A DNA stretch of 64,000 nt from FEN-1297 sp964498065 (GTDB taxonomy: Bacteria; Bacteroidota; Ignavibacteria; Ignavibacteriales; Ignavibacteriaceae). The notes below the pieces were generated by a model, which had not been told where the DNA came from, searched no databases, and saw only the letters and a program-made list of their open reading frames with translations. Of this stretch, positions 6,723 to 14,965 are shown piece by piece. Made by a program: the position numbers and the translations under genes. Location of the stretch: contig CAZCFZ010000017.1 of the NCBI GenBank assembly GCA_964498065.1, positions 5,394-69,393 on the forward strand. Reading direction: 5' to 3'. Every line of letters begins with the position of its first letter. Position 1 is the first letter of the stretch.

Positions 6723-8762
6723 TTAATTAATCCCTATTAGTCTTAAACCATTTACGACAATAAAAGTAAAAAAATATGCTCCTATTGTAAATAAAAATAA
6801 TTGAAGCATAGGAAGTCTCCAGCTTCCTGTTTCTTTTCTCGAAATTGCCAGAGTTGAAATACATTGTAATGCAAAAATGAAATAAATAATGAGACCTATA
6901 ATAGTAGCGGTGGTGAATAATTTTTTACCGGTTCCCGCAATTGTAGCCTGTCTCATCTCTCTTAAAATAGATGTTTGAAGTGTCCCTTTGTCTCCGGTAA
7001 CTTTAAAAATTAATGCAAGCGAACTTACAAAAACTTCTCTTGCTGCGAATGTTGGAATTAGCGATACACCGACTCTCCAGTCCATGCCGATAGGCTTCAT
7101 AATCGGCTGAATAAATTTACCCAAGTCTGCAGCATAAGAATTTGATATTCTCTCCGAACTGATCAGCTGCTCGGCCTTTTCCTGAGTTAAATTGTAAGTG
7201 TTTACTTTGGGATTACTATCCGGGAAATAAGTTAAAAACCAAATTATGATAGATAAGAATAAAATTACGGTTCCTGCTCTTTTAATATAAGACATGGAAC
7301 TATGATATGTGTTTGTTGCGACTACTTGAAGTTTTGGAATTCTATAAGTCGGTAGTTCCAGTATAAATGAAGAATTATCTTCTTCCTTAATTATAGTTCC
7401 TCTGAATTTATTGGCTATTCCTGCAACTACGGCAGAACTTATGATACTGAATAAATATATGCCTGCTAATGCCAAACCGGCTAACCAAGACTTATCCATA
7501 GGGAAAAGAAATGCTAATAGGAGAGCATAAACGGGTAGCCGCGCACTGCAGCTAAGCAGGGGAATTATAAAGATTGTAAGCAATCTTTCTCTTTTATTAG
7601 GAATAGTTCGTGTTGCCATTATGGCAGGGATAGCGCACGCAAAACCGGATAACATTGGGACAAAAGATCTTCCGTTTAAGCCGATTTTTGATAACGGCTT
7701 ATCGATAAGCATAGCACCTCTGGCAAGATATCCTGTATCTTCCAGCAAGCCGAGAATTAAAAATAAAATAATTATCTGTGGAAGAAAAACCAATACTGCA
7801 CCTGTTCCGCCTATAATACCGTTGGCTAAAAAATTCCCCATCCAATTATTACCAATTAAGATTAAAGCTTCAGATGATAAATAACCAAACAGATCATCTA
7901 CCAATTCCATCAGCGGCTGGGCAAGCCAAAATATTGATGTAAAAGTTAACGACATTATTAAAAAGAATAATACTAAGCCCCAAACTTTATGAAGCAGAAT
8001 CCTATCAATTTTTACCGTCGTATTGTCAAGAGTATTGTTATGATTTTGAATTTTGTTGTTCAGCACATTTAATTTTTTATTTGCGTTCTTTATACTCGCA
8101 AAGTTTTGGTCCTCACCCAAATCCGCAATCACATTGTGTTCTATTTTCTCAATCTCTTTGTAAAAGTCAATAAGCTTTTCTATAGGTAAACTATCCTTTA
8201 GTCGAATAATATTAACCTTTTCTTTTTCTTTAACTGCGTTAAGATTTTTTTCTATTTCTTTTATAAGGTCTTCAACACCGATTCCGGTTCTTCCGTCTAT
8301 TTTTACAACATCACAATTTAATTCTTCACGCAGCTTCGATATAGAAATATCTTTTCCTCTTCGGTTAAGAATATCCGTCATAGTAAGAGCTACAATTACG
8401 TTAAATTTCGATTCGATTAATTGCTTTGCTAATAGTAAGTGCCTGGATAGCTGACTTGCATCAATTGTTACAATTATTAAGTCCGGAACACCGAAAGTAG
8501 GATGTGAATACAATGAATTAATAGAGATCCTTTCATCAGGTGAATTCGGAATTAAACTAACTATGCCGGGAGAGTCTAATATTCTGCCCTCAAGATTATA
8601 TTTTTTTTGTATTTTACTTATGGAATATTCTACAGTGGCGCCGGGATAATTAACTGTCTTATAGTTTTTCCCGCTTAAAAAATTAAATAGGGTTGTCTTA
8701 CCGGAATTTGGAGGGCCAACAAGAGTGATTAAGGGTTCGGTCTCAATAGTTTTCGTTATCAT
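6723..8762 (-). CDS. feoB: Ferrous iron transporter FeoB
   Basis: A 679-aa inner-membrane Fe(II) transporter. The N-terminal G domain shows G1 GPPNSGKT, G2 with NYPGATVE, G3 DSPG and a switch II region. The G4 motif usually reads NxxD; here it is TMTD, with Thr replacing Asn. A helical guanine-dissociation-inhibitor-like region (about 180-250) is followed by the two Gate repeats with conserved Cys in GFACAIPAIM and LSCSARLPVY, and 8 or more membrane segments. I prefer the ATG at 8762, because it overlaps the feoA TGA as ATGA; an in-frame ATG at 8777 would add five residues. Length is normal for the shorter FCB-type FeoB. Confidence 0.95.
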   Translation of the reverse strand: MITKTIETEPLITLVGPPNSGKTTLFNFLSGKNYKTVNYPGATVEYSISKIQKKYNLEGRILDSPGIVSLIPNSPDERISINSLYSHPTFGVPDLIIVTIDASQLSRHLLLAKQLIESKFNVIVALTMTDILNRRGKDISISKLREELNCDVVKIDGRTGIGVEDLIKEIEKNLNAVKEKEKVNIIRLKDSLPIEKLIDFYKEIEKIEHNVIADLGEDQNFASIKNANKKLNVLNNKIQNHNNTLDNTTVKIDRILLHKVWGLVLFFLIMSLTFTSIFWLAQPLMELVDDLFGYLSSEALILIGNNWMGNFLANGIIGGTGAVLVFLPQIIILFLILGLLEDTGYLARGAMLIDKPLSKIGLNGRSFVPMLSGFACAIPAIMATRTIPNKRERLLTIFIIPLLSCSARLPVYALLLAFLFPMDKSWLAGLALAGIYLFSIISSAVVAGIANKFRGTIIKEEDNSSFILELPTYRIPKLQVVATNTYHSSMSYIKRAGTVILFLSIIIWFLTYFPDSNPKVNTYNLTQEKAEQLISSERISNSYAADLGKFIQPIMKPIGMDWRVGVSLIPTFAAREVFVSSLALIFKVTGDKGTLQTSILREMRQATIAGTGKKLFTTATIIGLIIYFIFALQCISTLAISRKETGSWRLPMLQLFLFTIGAYFFTFIVVNGLRLIGIN

Positions 8763-8983
8763 AAAATTTTTATACACACAGCTTCATCTTTTCTTATTGC
8801 AACTATCGTCCCACGTACTGAAAAGGCAAGAGGATCATTAAATAAAGACATATTTATTAATTGTATCTCTTGACCCGGAGTAAAACCAAATTCCAATATT
8901 CTTCTAGAAGAAGGGTGTGAACCGTCAATTCCGTTTATAATTCCTTTTTCTCCGTACTTTAATTCAGCTGCAGTTCTCATCAT
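8759..8983 (-). CDS. feoA: Ferrous iron transport accessory protein FeoA
   Basis: A 74-aa SH3-like protein (FeoA, PF04023). Visible motifs: a GEKGII start strand, SSRRILEFGFTPGQEI (the conserved L-x-x-G-x-x-PG turn) and FSVRGTIVAIRKDEA. It is a cytosolic partner of FeoB, thought to support complex assembly or GTPase activity. The stop codon overlaps the FeoB ATG by 4 bp, so the two are translationally coupled. No clear Fur box was found in the 263 bp upstream. Confidence 0.93.
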   Translation of the reverse strand: MMRTAAELKYGEKGIINGIDGSHPSSRRILEFGFTPGQEIQLINMSLFNDPLAFSVRGTIVAIRKDEAVCIKIL

Positions 8984-9246
8984 TTACCTTTACTAAAACC
9001 CCATATTATTAAGATTTAGTCTTCATAAAAATAGGGCATTTTGATTAAAAAATCAATAAATAATTTTTTAATATATTAATAATTACCACTATAAATATAA
9101 AATTTTATTTAAATTTGAAGAAAATTTTAACAAATATTTTGGCTAATAAGCTTTTAAATGAATAAATTTAAAATAATAGCATTTGAATAAGTATTTGGTA
9201 CCATTTTAGTGCAAAGAATTTAAAAAACATAAAATCCATAAATACT

Positions 9247-11232
9247 ATGTCTTCAAAATCCGATAAACAAAAAACAAATTCAATTAATAGCGAAACAAGT
9301 GCATTATACAAGTTTGATTTAAAAACAAAAAAGTATATTTACTTTAGCAAGGAAATTGAAAATATAACAGGTTATTCAACTAATGATCTAAATATTAACG
9401 GATTTGAAAAAATTATTCTTGATAAAAAAGGCATTTCTAAATCTAAAGAGAAAGACCTCAATATTTCTAAGGTTTTTTCCACATTTTCTGCAGATTATCT
9501 GATAAGAACAAAAGAAGGGGAGAAAAAATGGGTATCTGATAAATATATTTTTGAAAAAGATGATGAAGGAAAAAATAGTTATAGAACGGGAATTATTTCT
9601 GCAATATCTGGAAGTGGAGAAGCGTTTAAAAATGGTTTTTTAGAATGCGGCGATTTGCATAAAATATTGGATCTGGCCGATGTCACTATCATTGTACTGG
9701 ATAAAAAAGGAAATATTACTTTTGTTAATAAGCCCGGCTGCATGCTTTTAAATTATGAGATTAGTGATCTGAAAGGGAAGAACTGGTTTGATAATTTTAT
9801 ACCTAAGGGAACCGGGAAAGAATTAAAGATCAAATTTGAAAAAATCTTTAATAATGAAGAGGAATTTATTGAATCAATTGAGTACCCTGTTTTGCTGCAT
9901 TCCGGCGAAGAAAAATTTATAAGATGGAGGAATTCGTACTTAAAAGATGAAAATGATAATCCTGTCGGAATTGTCAGCAGCGGTATGGATATTACTGAGA
10001 TAAAGAAAGATGAAAAAATACAACAAATAATTTACAAAATTCTACAGGCAGCAAATTACGAAAGTAATTTAAATGAATTCTTTAAATATATTCATTCATC
10101 GGTCGGCGAACTGATGCCTGTTGATAATTTTTATATTTCGTTGTATGATAAAGAAAATCAGGTGATCACTTTCCCTTATTTTATTGATCAGGTTGACGAA
10201 GCTTTTCCTCCAAAAAAATTCGGCAAGGGACTTACAGAGTATATTTTAAGAACAGGGGAATCGATGCTTATAGATAGAATTACCGATGAAGAATTGGTAA
10301 GAAAGGGAGAAGTTGAAATGGTTGGTTCGCCTACAAGAATTTGGCTCGGTATCCCGCTTAAAATTGCCGATAATACAATTGGTGTCCTTGTAGTTCAGGA
10401 TTATAATTCTGATAAAACTTACGGAGAGAAAGAACAGAAAATTTTGGAAATGATATCTTATGCAATTTCCAGAGCAATTGAAAGAAAGAGAGTTGAACAG
10501 GAACGTGCGGAATTAATTGAAAAACTAAAAGAGTTAAACGCTTCCAAAGATAAATTGATATCCCTAATTTCTCACGATCTTCGAAGTCCGTTTAATTCAT
10601 TATTGGGCTTTTCGGAAATTTTAACTACCGAATATGACACGTTAACACACGATGAAATCCAGGAATATTTAAAAGTAATTTACGAGGCTTCGAATAACTT
10701 ATACGGAATGACGAATAACCTGCTTCATTACTCGCGTATACAAATGGGGCGGTTTGATTTTAAGCCCAAGACTTTGAAGTTAATTAAAATTATTAATCGT
10801 TGTTTAAATCTGCTGAAAGGGAATGTTGTTAAGAAGCAAATAAATTTATCTTTAGATGTTGATAAAAACTTGGAAGTGTTTGCCGATGAAGATATGTTGA
10901 ATTCGGTTATTCAAAACCTAACTTCAAATGCTATAAAATTTACAAATAAAAACGGAGATGTTAGCATATCTGCAAAAGAGATTAAGGATGTTTCCGGTAA
11001 AAATTTAGTGGAAATTACCATAAAAGATACCGGAGTTGGAATTAGTCAGGAAGACTTAAAGAAAATAAAGAAAGATTCAATTTTTTCGACACCTGGTACT
11101 GAAAGAGAATACGGTACGGGATTAGGCTTAGTTTTGGTTAAGGAATTTATAGAAAAAAATGGCGGTAAAGTTTGGATTAACAGCATTTTGAATGAAGGGA
11201 CCACATTTACTTTTACTCTTCCTGAACCTTAA
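9247..11232 (+). CDS. PAS-PAS-GAF sensor histidine kinase
   Basis: A 661-aa cytoplasmic kinase with no membrane segment. Order: PAS-like segment (about 15-120, divergent), PAS (about 135-255, ending SSGMDITE), GAF (about 265-412, with WLGIPL and VLVVQD), a short coiled coil, HisKA with phospho-acceptor His443 in ISHDLRSPFN, and HATPase_c with the N box around LTSNAIKF, G1 DTGVGIS and G2 GTGLGL. The ligand is unknown. No receiver or regulator gene is adjacent, so it is an orphan kinase. The nearest feature downstream is the DJ-1 gene 300 bp away. Confidence 0.92.
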   Translation: MSSKSDKQKTNSINSETSALYKFDLKTKKYIYFSKEIENITGYSTNDLNINGFEKIILDKKGISKSKEKDLNISKVFSTFSADYLIRTKEGEKKWVSDKYIFEKDDEGKNSYRTGIISAISGSGEAFKNGFLECGDLHKILDLADVTIIVLDKKGNITFVNKPGCMLLNYEISDLKGKNWFDNFIPKGTGKELKIKFEKIFNNEEEFIESIEYPVLLHSGEEKFIRWRNSYLKDENDNPVGIVSSGMDITEIKKDEKIQQIIYKILQAANYESNLNEFFKYIHSSVGELMPVDNFYISLYDKENQVITFPYFIDQVDEAFPPKKFGKGLTEYILRTGESMLIDRITDEELVRKGEVEMVGSPTRIWLGIPLKIADNTIGVLVVQDYNSDKTYGEKEQKILEMISYAISRAIERKRVEQERAELIEKLKELNASKDKLISLISHDLRSPFNSLLGFSEILTTEYDTLTHDEIQEYLKVIYEASNNLYGMTNNLLHYSRIQMGRFDFKPKTLKLIKIINRCLNLLKGNVVKKQINLSLDVDKNLEVFADEDMLNSVIQNLTSNAIKFTNKNGDVSISAKEIKDVSGKNLVEITIKDTGVGISQEDLKKIKKDSIFSTPGTEREYGTGLGLVLVKEFIEKNGGKVWINSILNEGTTFTFTLPEP

Positions 11233-11532
11233 TAATTTATTATTTCTTTCCTACCGTTGAATAACTGTTCTCCCTCTTCATTTAAATGCTTACCCATTAA
11301 TATTTGTTACACAGCACAATTTTGAACACTTACTTCATTGATTATGCAAAAAATTTTAATTAAATATTGATTGGATTTATCAATGATTGAATTAATTTTT
11401 TAAAAGTATTGCAAACCTTAAAAGATTTTTATGAAATTTCAAAGATAATTCCAATGTATGTAATAAAATTAAATTCTGTAAACCAAACATCCGAAAAGGG
11501 AAAGAAAAATAATAAAAAATAAGGAGGAAGTC
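11233..11532. other. 300-bp intergenic region, no feature seen
   Basis: AT-rich spacer between the histidine kinase and the DJ-1/PfpI gene. No hairpin with U-tract and no FCB-type TANNTTTG promoter with correct spacing. The only clear signal is the Shine-Dalgarno AAGGAGGAAGTC at its right end. Confidence 0.6.
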
Positions 11533-12114
11533 GTGTCAGCAAAAAAAATTCTGATGATAGTTGGCGATTTCGTCGAAGATTATGAAGTGATGGTGCCGTT
11601 TCAAATATTAACTATGGTTGGTCACCAGGTAGATGCTGTATGCCCAGATAAAAAAGCCGGAGATACTGTAAAGACTGCAGTACACGATTTTGTTGGTGAT
11701 CAAACTTATGTAGAATTAACCGGTCATAGATTTAAACTGAATGCGGATTTCGATAAAGTTAAACCTGAAAAATATGATGCGCTAGTGATCCCTGGCGGAA
11801 GAGCTCCCGAATACTTGCGTTTAAATAAAAGAGTTATTGATATTGTTAAAAATTTTGAAAACAAACCTATTGCTGCTATTTGTCATGGACCTCAAATATT
11901 AGCGGCAGCGGATATGTTGAAAGGCAAACATATGATTTCTTATCCTGCAGTAGGCCCGGAATGTAAAATAGCCGGTGCAAATTACGGAGAAATTAGTGCC
12001 GGTGCGGATAATGCCGTAACCGACGGCAATTTGGTGACGGCGCCTGCCTGGCCTGCTCATTCGCAATGGATGAAGCAATTTTTAAAAGTACTCGGTTCGA
12101 CTGTAGAACCTTAA
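11533..12114 (+). CDS. DJ-1/PfpI family protein
   Basis: A 193-aa protein of the DJ-1/PfpI (class I glutamine amidotransferase-like) superfamily. It has GDFVEDYE near the N terminus (acidic partner of the nucleophile), PGGRAPEYLR, and the nucleophile elbow AAICHGPQ with Cys117-His118. Members include intracellular proteases, chaperones and proposed glyoxalase/deglycase enzymes; the exact activity is not predictable. The start is GTG, supported by one of the strongest ribosome-binding sites in the window (AAGGAGG, 6-7 nt spacing), suggesting high expression. A possible functional link to the deglycation pair at 819-2163 is only thematic. Confidence 0.92.
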   Translation: MSAKKILMIVGDFVEDYEVMVPFQILTMVGHQVDAVCPDKKAGDTVKTAVHDFVGDQTYVELTGHRFKLNADFDKVKPEKYDALVIPGGRAPEYLRLNKRVIDIVKNFENKPIAAICHGPQILAAADMLKGKHMISYPAVGPECKIAGANYGEISAGADNAVTDGNLVTAPAWPAHSQWMKQFLKVLGSTVEP

Positions 12115-12430
12115 AATTTTGCGAAAATGAAAAAAAGCTAATATGTTAAATAAAACTAAAACTATACTAAAAATTGAGATTTACTTCTAAATAAATTAAC
12201 CTCTTTTTGTGATATGCGTTATTAATTAATTTATACCAAGATTTTAACATTGAAAAATTTTCTAAATTTTTGTATATAAAAACATAGTTCATACATTTTA
12301 AATAAGGTGCACTAATTATTCTCCTTAATATACTGCTTTTTGATTAGTTAAAATAATATAGAAAATTAAAAATCTTAAATGTAACCCCGTAATAAAACAT
12401 TTAATGATTTTAACATATAAGGAGATAGTA
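12115..12430. other. 316-bp intergenic region, no feature seen
   Basis: Very AT-rich spacer between the DJ-1 gene and a small protein gene. No convincing ORF, promoter or hairpin. The right end carries the Shine-Dalgarno AAGGAG (12419-12424) for the small gene. Confidence 0.55.
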
Positions 12431-12664
12431 ATGGAGACAATTTTTGATCATAATGTTACAGGGGTAGAACTGGAAGTATTGAATTCTTTCATCCCAAGCA
12501 GACTCATCAGAAGTAAAGAAAAATATATGGTTAATATTGATAAGGATAAAAGTAATGCGGATCTTTATCACCTTTATATGCTTCGTGGTGAGAATAAAAA
12601 AGCCGAATTATATCTGAAAAAAATAAAAGATCCTGAATACAAATATATCCTTTCATCATTTTAA
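12431..12664 (+). CDS. Small uncharacterised protein (77 aa)
   Basis: I do not recognise the family. An upstream in-frame ATG at 12404 exists, but AAGGAG ends 6 nt before the ATG at 12431, so that start is preferred. The product begins METIFDHNVTG, is charged (many Lys, Asp, Glu), and has no signal peptide, membrane segment or Cys. The C-terminal half looks helical, with NADLYHLYMLRGENKKAELY resembling one TPR-like helix pair. A perfect 20-bp hairpin follows the stop. The strong ribosome-binding site and terminator suggest a real, well-expressed gene. Confidence 0.7.
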   Translation: METIFDHNVTGVELEVLNSFIPSRLIRSKEKYMVNIDKDKSNADLYHLYMLRGENKKAELYLKKIKDPEYKYILSSF

Positions 12665-12694
12665 TTTAAGGAATTATGTCTATTTTTAATATAA

Positions 12695-12738
12695 ATATTG
12701 AATAGAGGGATTATTTTTATAATCCCTCTATTCAATAT
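12695..12738. terminator. Perfect 20-bp hairpin between convergent genes
   Basis: Arms 12695-12714 and 12719-12738 are exact reverse complements around a TTTT loop. It sits between the small-protein gene and the convergent SHOCT gene. There is no long U-tract after either arm, but stem length makes it a likely bidirectional terminator or a 3' stabiliser. Confidence 0.75.
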
Positions 12739-12789
12739 ATCTTATTGAAAGAGAATACATAATTAAATCCTAATCAATAAAAATCTAAA

Positions 12790-13017
12790 TTAGGACTCAA
12801 GATCTTTCTTCATAATTTCAAATTCTTCTTTTGTAATCTCACCGTTTGCGTACCTGCGTTTTATAATATCAAGTGGAGTATCTCTAACCCGTTGGTTGTT
12901 GTTATTTTTTTGATTTCTATTTGATCCATGAACTATTACCCAGACAATCAAGAGAATTACCGCTATCCGGAAAATCCAGCTAAACCAAAGACCTCCTAAG
13001 AAAAATTCTTCAAACAT
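12790..13017 (-). CDS. Small SHOCT-domain membrane protein
   Basis: A 75-aa protein with one N-terminal transmembrane helix (about residues 8-30, WFSWIFRIAVILLIVWVIV), a polar Asn/Gln-rich linker, and a C-terminal SHOCT domain (about 47-75: DIIKRRYANGEITKEEFE). SHOCT is a short oligomerisation domain. The start overlaps the end of the TetR gene by 8 bp, so the two are cotranscribed, and the protein is a likely target or partner of that regulator's response. Confidence 0.85.
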   Translation of the reverse strand: MFEEFFLGGLWFSWIFRIAVILLIVWVIVHGSNRNQKNNNNQRVRDTPLDIIKRRYANGEITKEEFEIMKKDLES

Positions 13018-13597
13018 AAACTAATCCCTTTTTAATAATTTGTTTTAAATTTTGTCTTAAAGTATCACTTTGAATAGAATGAGGATTTTTTGCCCAAATG
13101 TCCAGGAGATATCTGATTCCCCCGAATAAAAAATAACAAAAAATTTTTATATCTATATTTTTATTTATGATTCCTTCATTCATTCCGTCTTTTAAAATTT
13201 TTTCACCGTCTTGGAGAAATTGATTATAGTATTTTATCCAGCGGTGATATGATTTGGGAATATTAATTTGATCGTTTACAAATACTATCGCTAAATTTTG
13301 GTCGGCGGTAAAGAGATCGAAAAAATAATCAATTAGTAAGTTTATCTTTTCAATCGGGGTAAATTTATTATCGCTTACCAGTAATGAAATTTTTTGAAAA
13401 AGCTGTTTCCATATATTTTCAAATATCATATTAAGAATCGCTTCTTTACTTTCAAATTTGGATTGTATAATATCTACGGTAGTATCAGCTGATTTCGCAA
13501 TTTTGTTAAAATCGGAATTGTGAAAACCTTCTTGTGCAAAAACCTTTATTGCGGCATCCAGTATTTTATTCTCTATATCAATTTCTATCTTTTTCAC
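13010..13597 (-). CDS. TetR/AcrR-family transcriptional regulator
   Basis: A 195-aa repressor-type protein. The N-terminal TetR_N helix-turn-helix (about residues 8-55) reads ILDAAIKVFAQEGF, then FNKIAKSADTTVDIIQSKFESKEAIL. The C-terminal ligand and dimer domain is divergent, so the ligand is unknown; it resembles FadR/YsiA-like regulators only generally. The only cotranscribed gene is the SHOCT protein, which overlaps by 8 bp. Confidence 0.88.
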   Translation of the reverse strand: MKKIEIDIENKILDAAIKVFAQEGFHNSDFNKIAKSADTTVDIIQSKFESKEAILNMIFENIWKQLFQKISLLVSDNKFTPIEKINLLIDYFFDLFTADQNLAIVFVNDQINIPKSYHRWIKYYNQFLQDGEKILKDGMNEGIINKNIDIKIFCYFLFGGIRYLLDIWAKNPHSIQSDTLRQNLKQIIKKGLVYV

Positions 13598-13783
13598 CCT
13601 AGGATAAAAATATAATTTTATTATTAAAATTTTTCTGTTTTTTATTAATAAAATATTTTTTACATAAAGATTAAAATAATAAATTGAACCTTCGATAATA
13701 TAATATTAGCGGATTAAATTTTGTTGCTATTATAATTAAAAAATTTTAAAAATAACATGAATTAATTAATAGGACTTTTTCGA

Positions 13784-14566
13784 TTGATAAGAAAGATATT
13801 TATTACAATTATCGGTTTGTTTATCATTATCACGGCTTCTATTGCCGTCCTTTATTTTCAGAAGCCTGATTTTACATATTTAAACTTAGTACAAAGATAT
13901 GCAGCTAGAAAAGTGGCCGAACGCTTTGATAAAACAATAAATAAAATGCCGAAAGATAAACGTACGATAGTTGACTATGATACTCTGATGAATAGTCTGG
14001 ATCCTATAGAAAGAGATTTCGCATCCAGGATTTTTGATATTGATCCTAAAAAATTAGGATTTAAAGGTCCGTTTTATTCAATGAACAAGCCATATGATTT
14101 AATTGAAATTCCTTCTGTTGAAGAAGGAAACAGACAAACATGCATTCAGTATTGTCCGAAGCATTCATATAAAGATTATCTGAAAATGACTGCTCAAATG
14201 CAGAAGGATATCGGTAAAAAATTATATATCGATTCCGGTTATCGTTCACCGGGAAGACAGGCATATCTTTTCTTTCACTATTTAACAACAAGCAGTAAGT
14301 ATTCGTTAAAAGAAAATGCGAAACGTATCGCAATGCCGGGTTACAGCGAACACGGCAGCCCAACCGACAATGCTGTTGATTTTTGTACCAAAGACGGTAT
14401 TGGTGATTTAAGCGGTCGCCAATCAGCAAATGACTTTACTAAGCTTCCCGAATACAAGTGGATGCTGAAAAATGCAGCTAAATATAATTTCTATTTATCT
14501 TATCCCGAAAATAATAAATGGGGTGTCGCTTTTAAACCCTGGCACTGGCATTGGGAAAAGAAATAA
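13784..14566 (+). CDS. Membrane-anchored M15-family (VanY-like) peptidase
   Basis: A 260-aa protein with an N-terminal signal anchor (about residues 4-25) and an M15B/VanY-like zinc peptidase domain. Visible: SGYRSPGRQAY (151-160), the first ligands in SEHGSPTDNAVDF (His190, Asp199), and a third ligand in WHWHWE near the C terminus. In most family members the His-to-Asp spacing is seven residues (SxHxxGxAxD); here it is nine. By family knowledge it is a D,D- or L,D-carboxypeptidase trimming peptidoglycan stem peptides in the periplasm. The only usable start is TTG at 13784, since the nearby ATG at 13757 is followed by a stop. Confidence 0.82.
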   Translation: MIRKIFITIIGLFIIITASIAVLYFQKPDFTYLNLVQRYAARKVAERFDKTINKMPKDKRTIVDYDTLMNSLDPIERDFASRIFDIDPKKLGFKGPFYSMNKPYDLIEIPSVEEGNRQTCIQYCPKHSYKDYLKMTAQMQKDIGKKLYIDSGYRSPGRQAYLFFHYLTTSSKYSLKENAKRIAMPGYSEHGSPTDNAVDFCTKDGIGDLSGRQSANDFTKLPEYKWMLKNAAKYNFYLSYPENNKWGVAFKPWHWHWEKK

Positions 14567-14567
14567 A

Positions 14568-14894
14568 TTAATTATTCGATATTCTATTATTCATCTGTTT
14601 TAACAGAGTAAACATATAGCTTAATAAGATTCCTGCTGAAACCAGCCATTGAATGTTTCCGCTAAAAAAAATAGGGCATGTTATCTGCACCAAAACCAGC
14701 ACAATTAATAATCCTGCTATTCTTGTAAAAGAGCCCGGCATAATCATAAAATTGTTCTTGAGTTTACCCTCTCTTTGCAATTTTTTATTCTTCAACAGAG
14801 CCTGGTTTTGAACTAATCCGAATAATAATCCTATTACTCCGCCGGTTATTAAAGCAAGTATGGAAAATAAAAGTGAAAATGATTGACTGTTCAT
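14568..14894 (-). CDS. Small membrane protein of unknown function (108 aa)
   Basis: Not recognised. Three hydrophobic segments (about residues 8-27, 57-75 and 80-98) with a basic loop KNKKLQREGKLK between the first two indicate an integral inner-membrane protein. The layout vaguely resembles ATP synthase AtpI/AtpZ-like small proteins, but no atp genes are near, so I do not assign it. It ends 1 bp from the convergent M15 peptidase and starts after the amt terminator, so it needs its own promoter. Confidence 0.65.
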   Translation of the reverse strand: MNSQSFSLLFSILALITGGVIGLLFGLVQNQALLKNKKLQREGKLKNNFMIMPGSFTRIAGLLIVLVLVQITCPIFFSGNIQWLVSAGILLSYMFTLLKQMNNRISNN

Positions 14895-14919
14895 TATTTT
14901 ATCTTTCTACATTAAAACT

Positions 14920-14955
14920 AAAAAAATTGTGTGAGGATAAATTCCTCACACATTT
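14920..14955 (-). terminator. Intrinsic terminator of the glnK-porin-amt operon
   Basis: On the minus strand a perfect 10-bp stem TGTGTGAGGA/TCCTCACACA (14943-14952 with 14928-14937, 5-nt loop) is followed by a run of seven T (14926-14920). It lies just after the amt stop codon. Confidence 0.88.
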
Positions 14956-14965
14956 AACATCTAAT

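Noticed and set aside
8984..9246. Fur box upstream of feoA
   Set aside because: AAGATTTAGTCTT near 9010 has only 4-bp arms and does not match the 19-bp Fur consensus.
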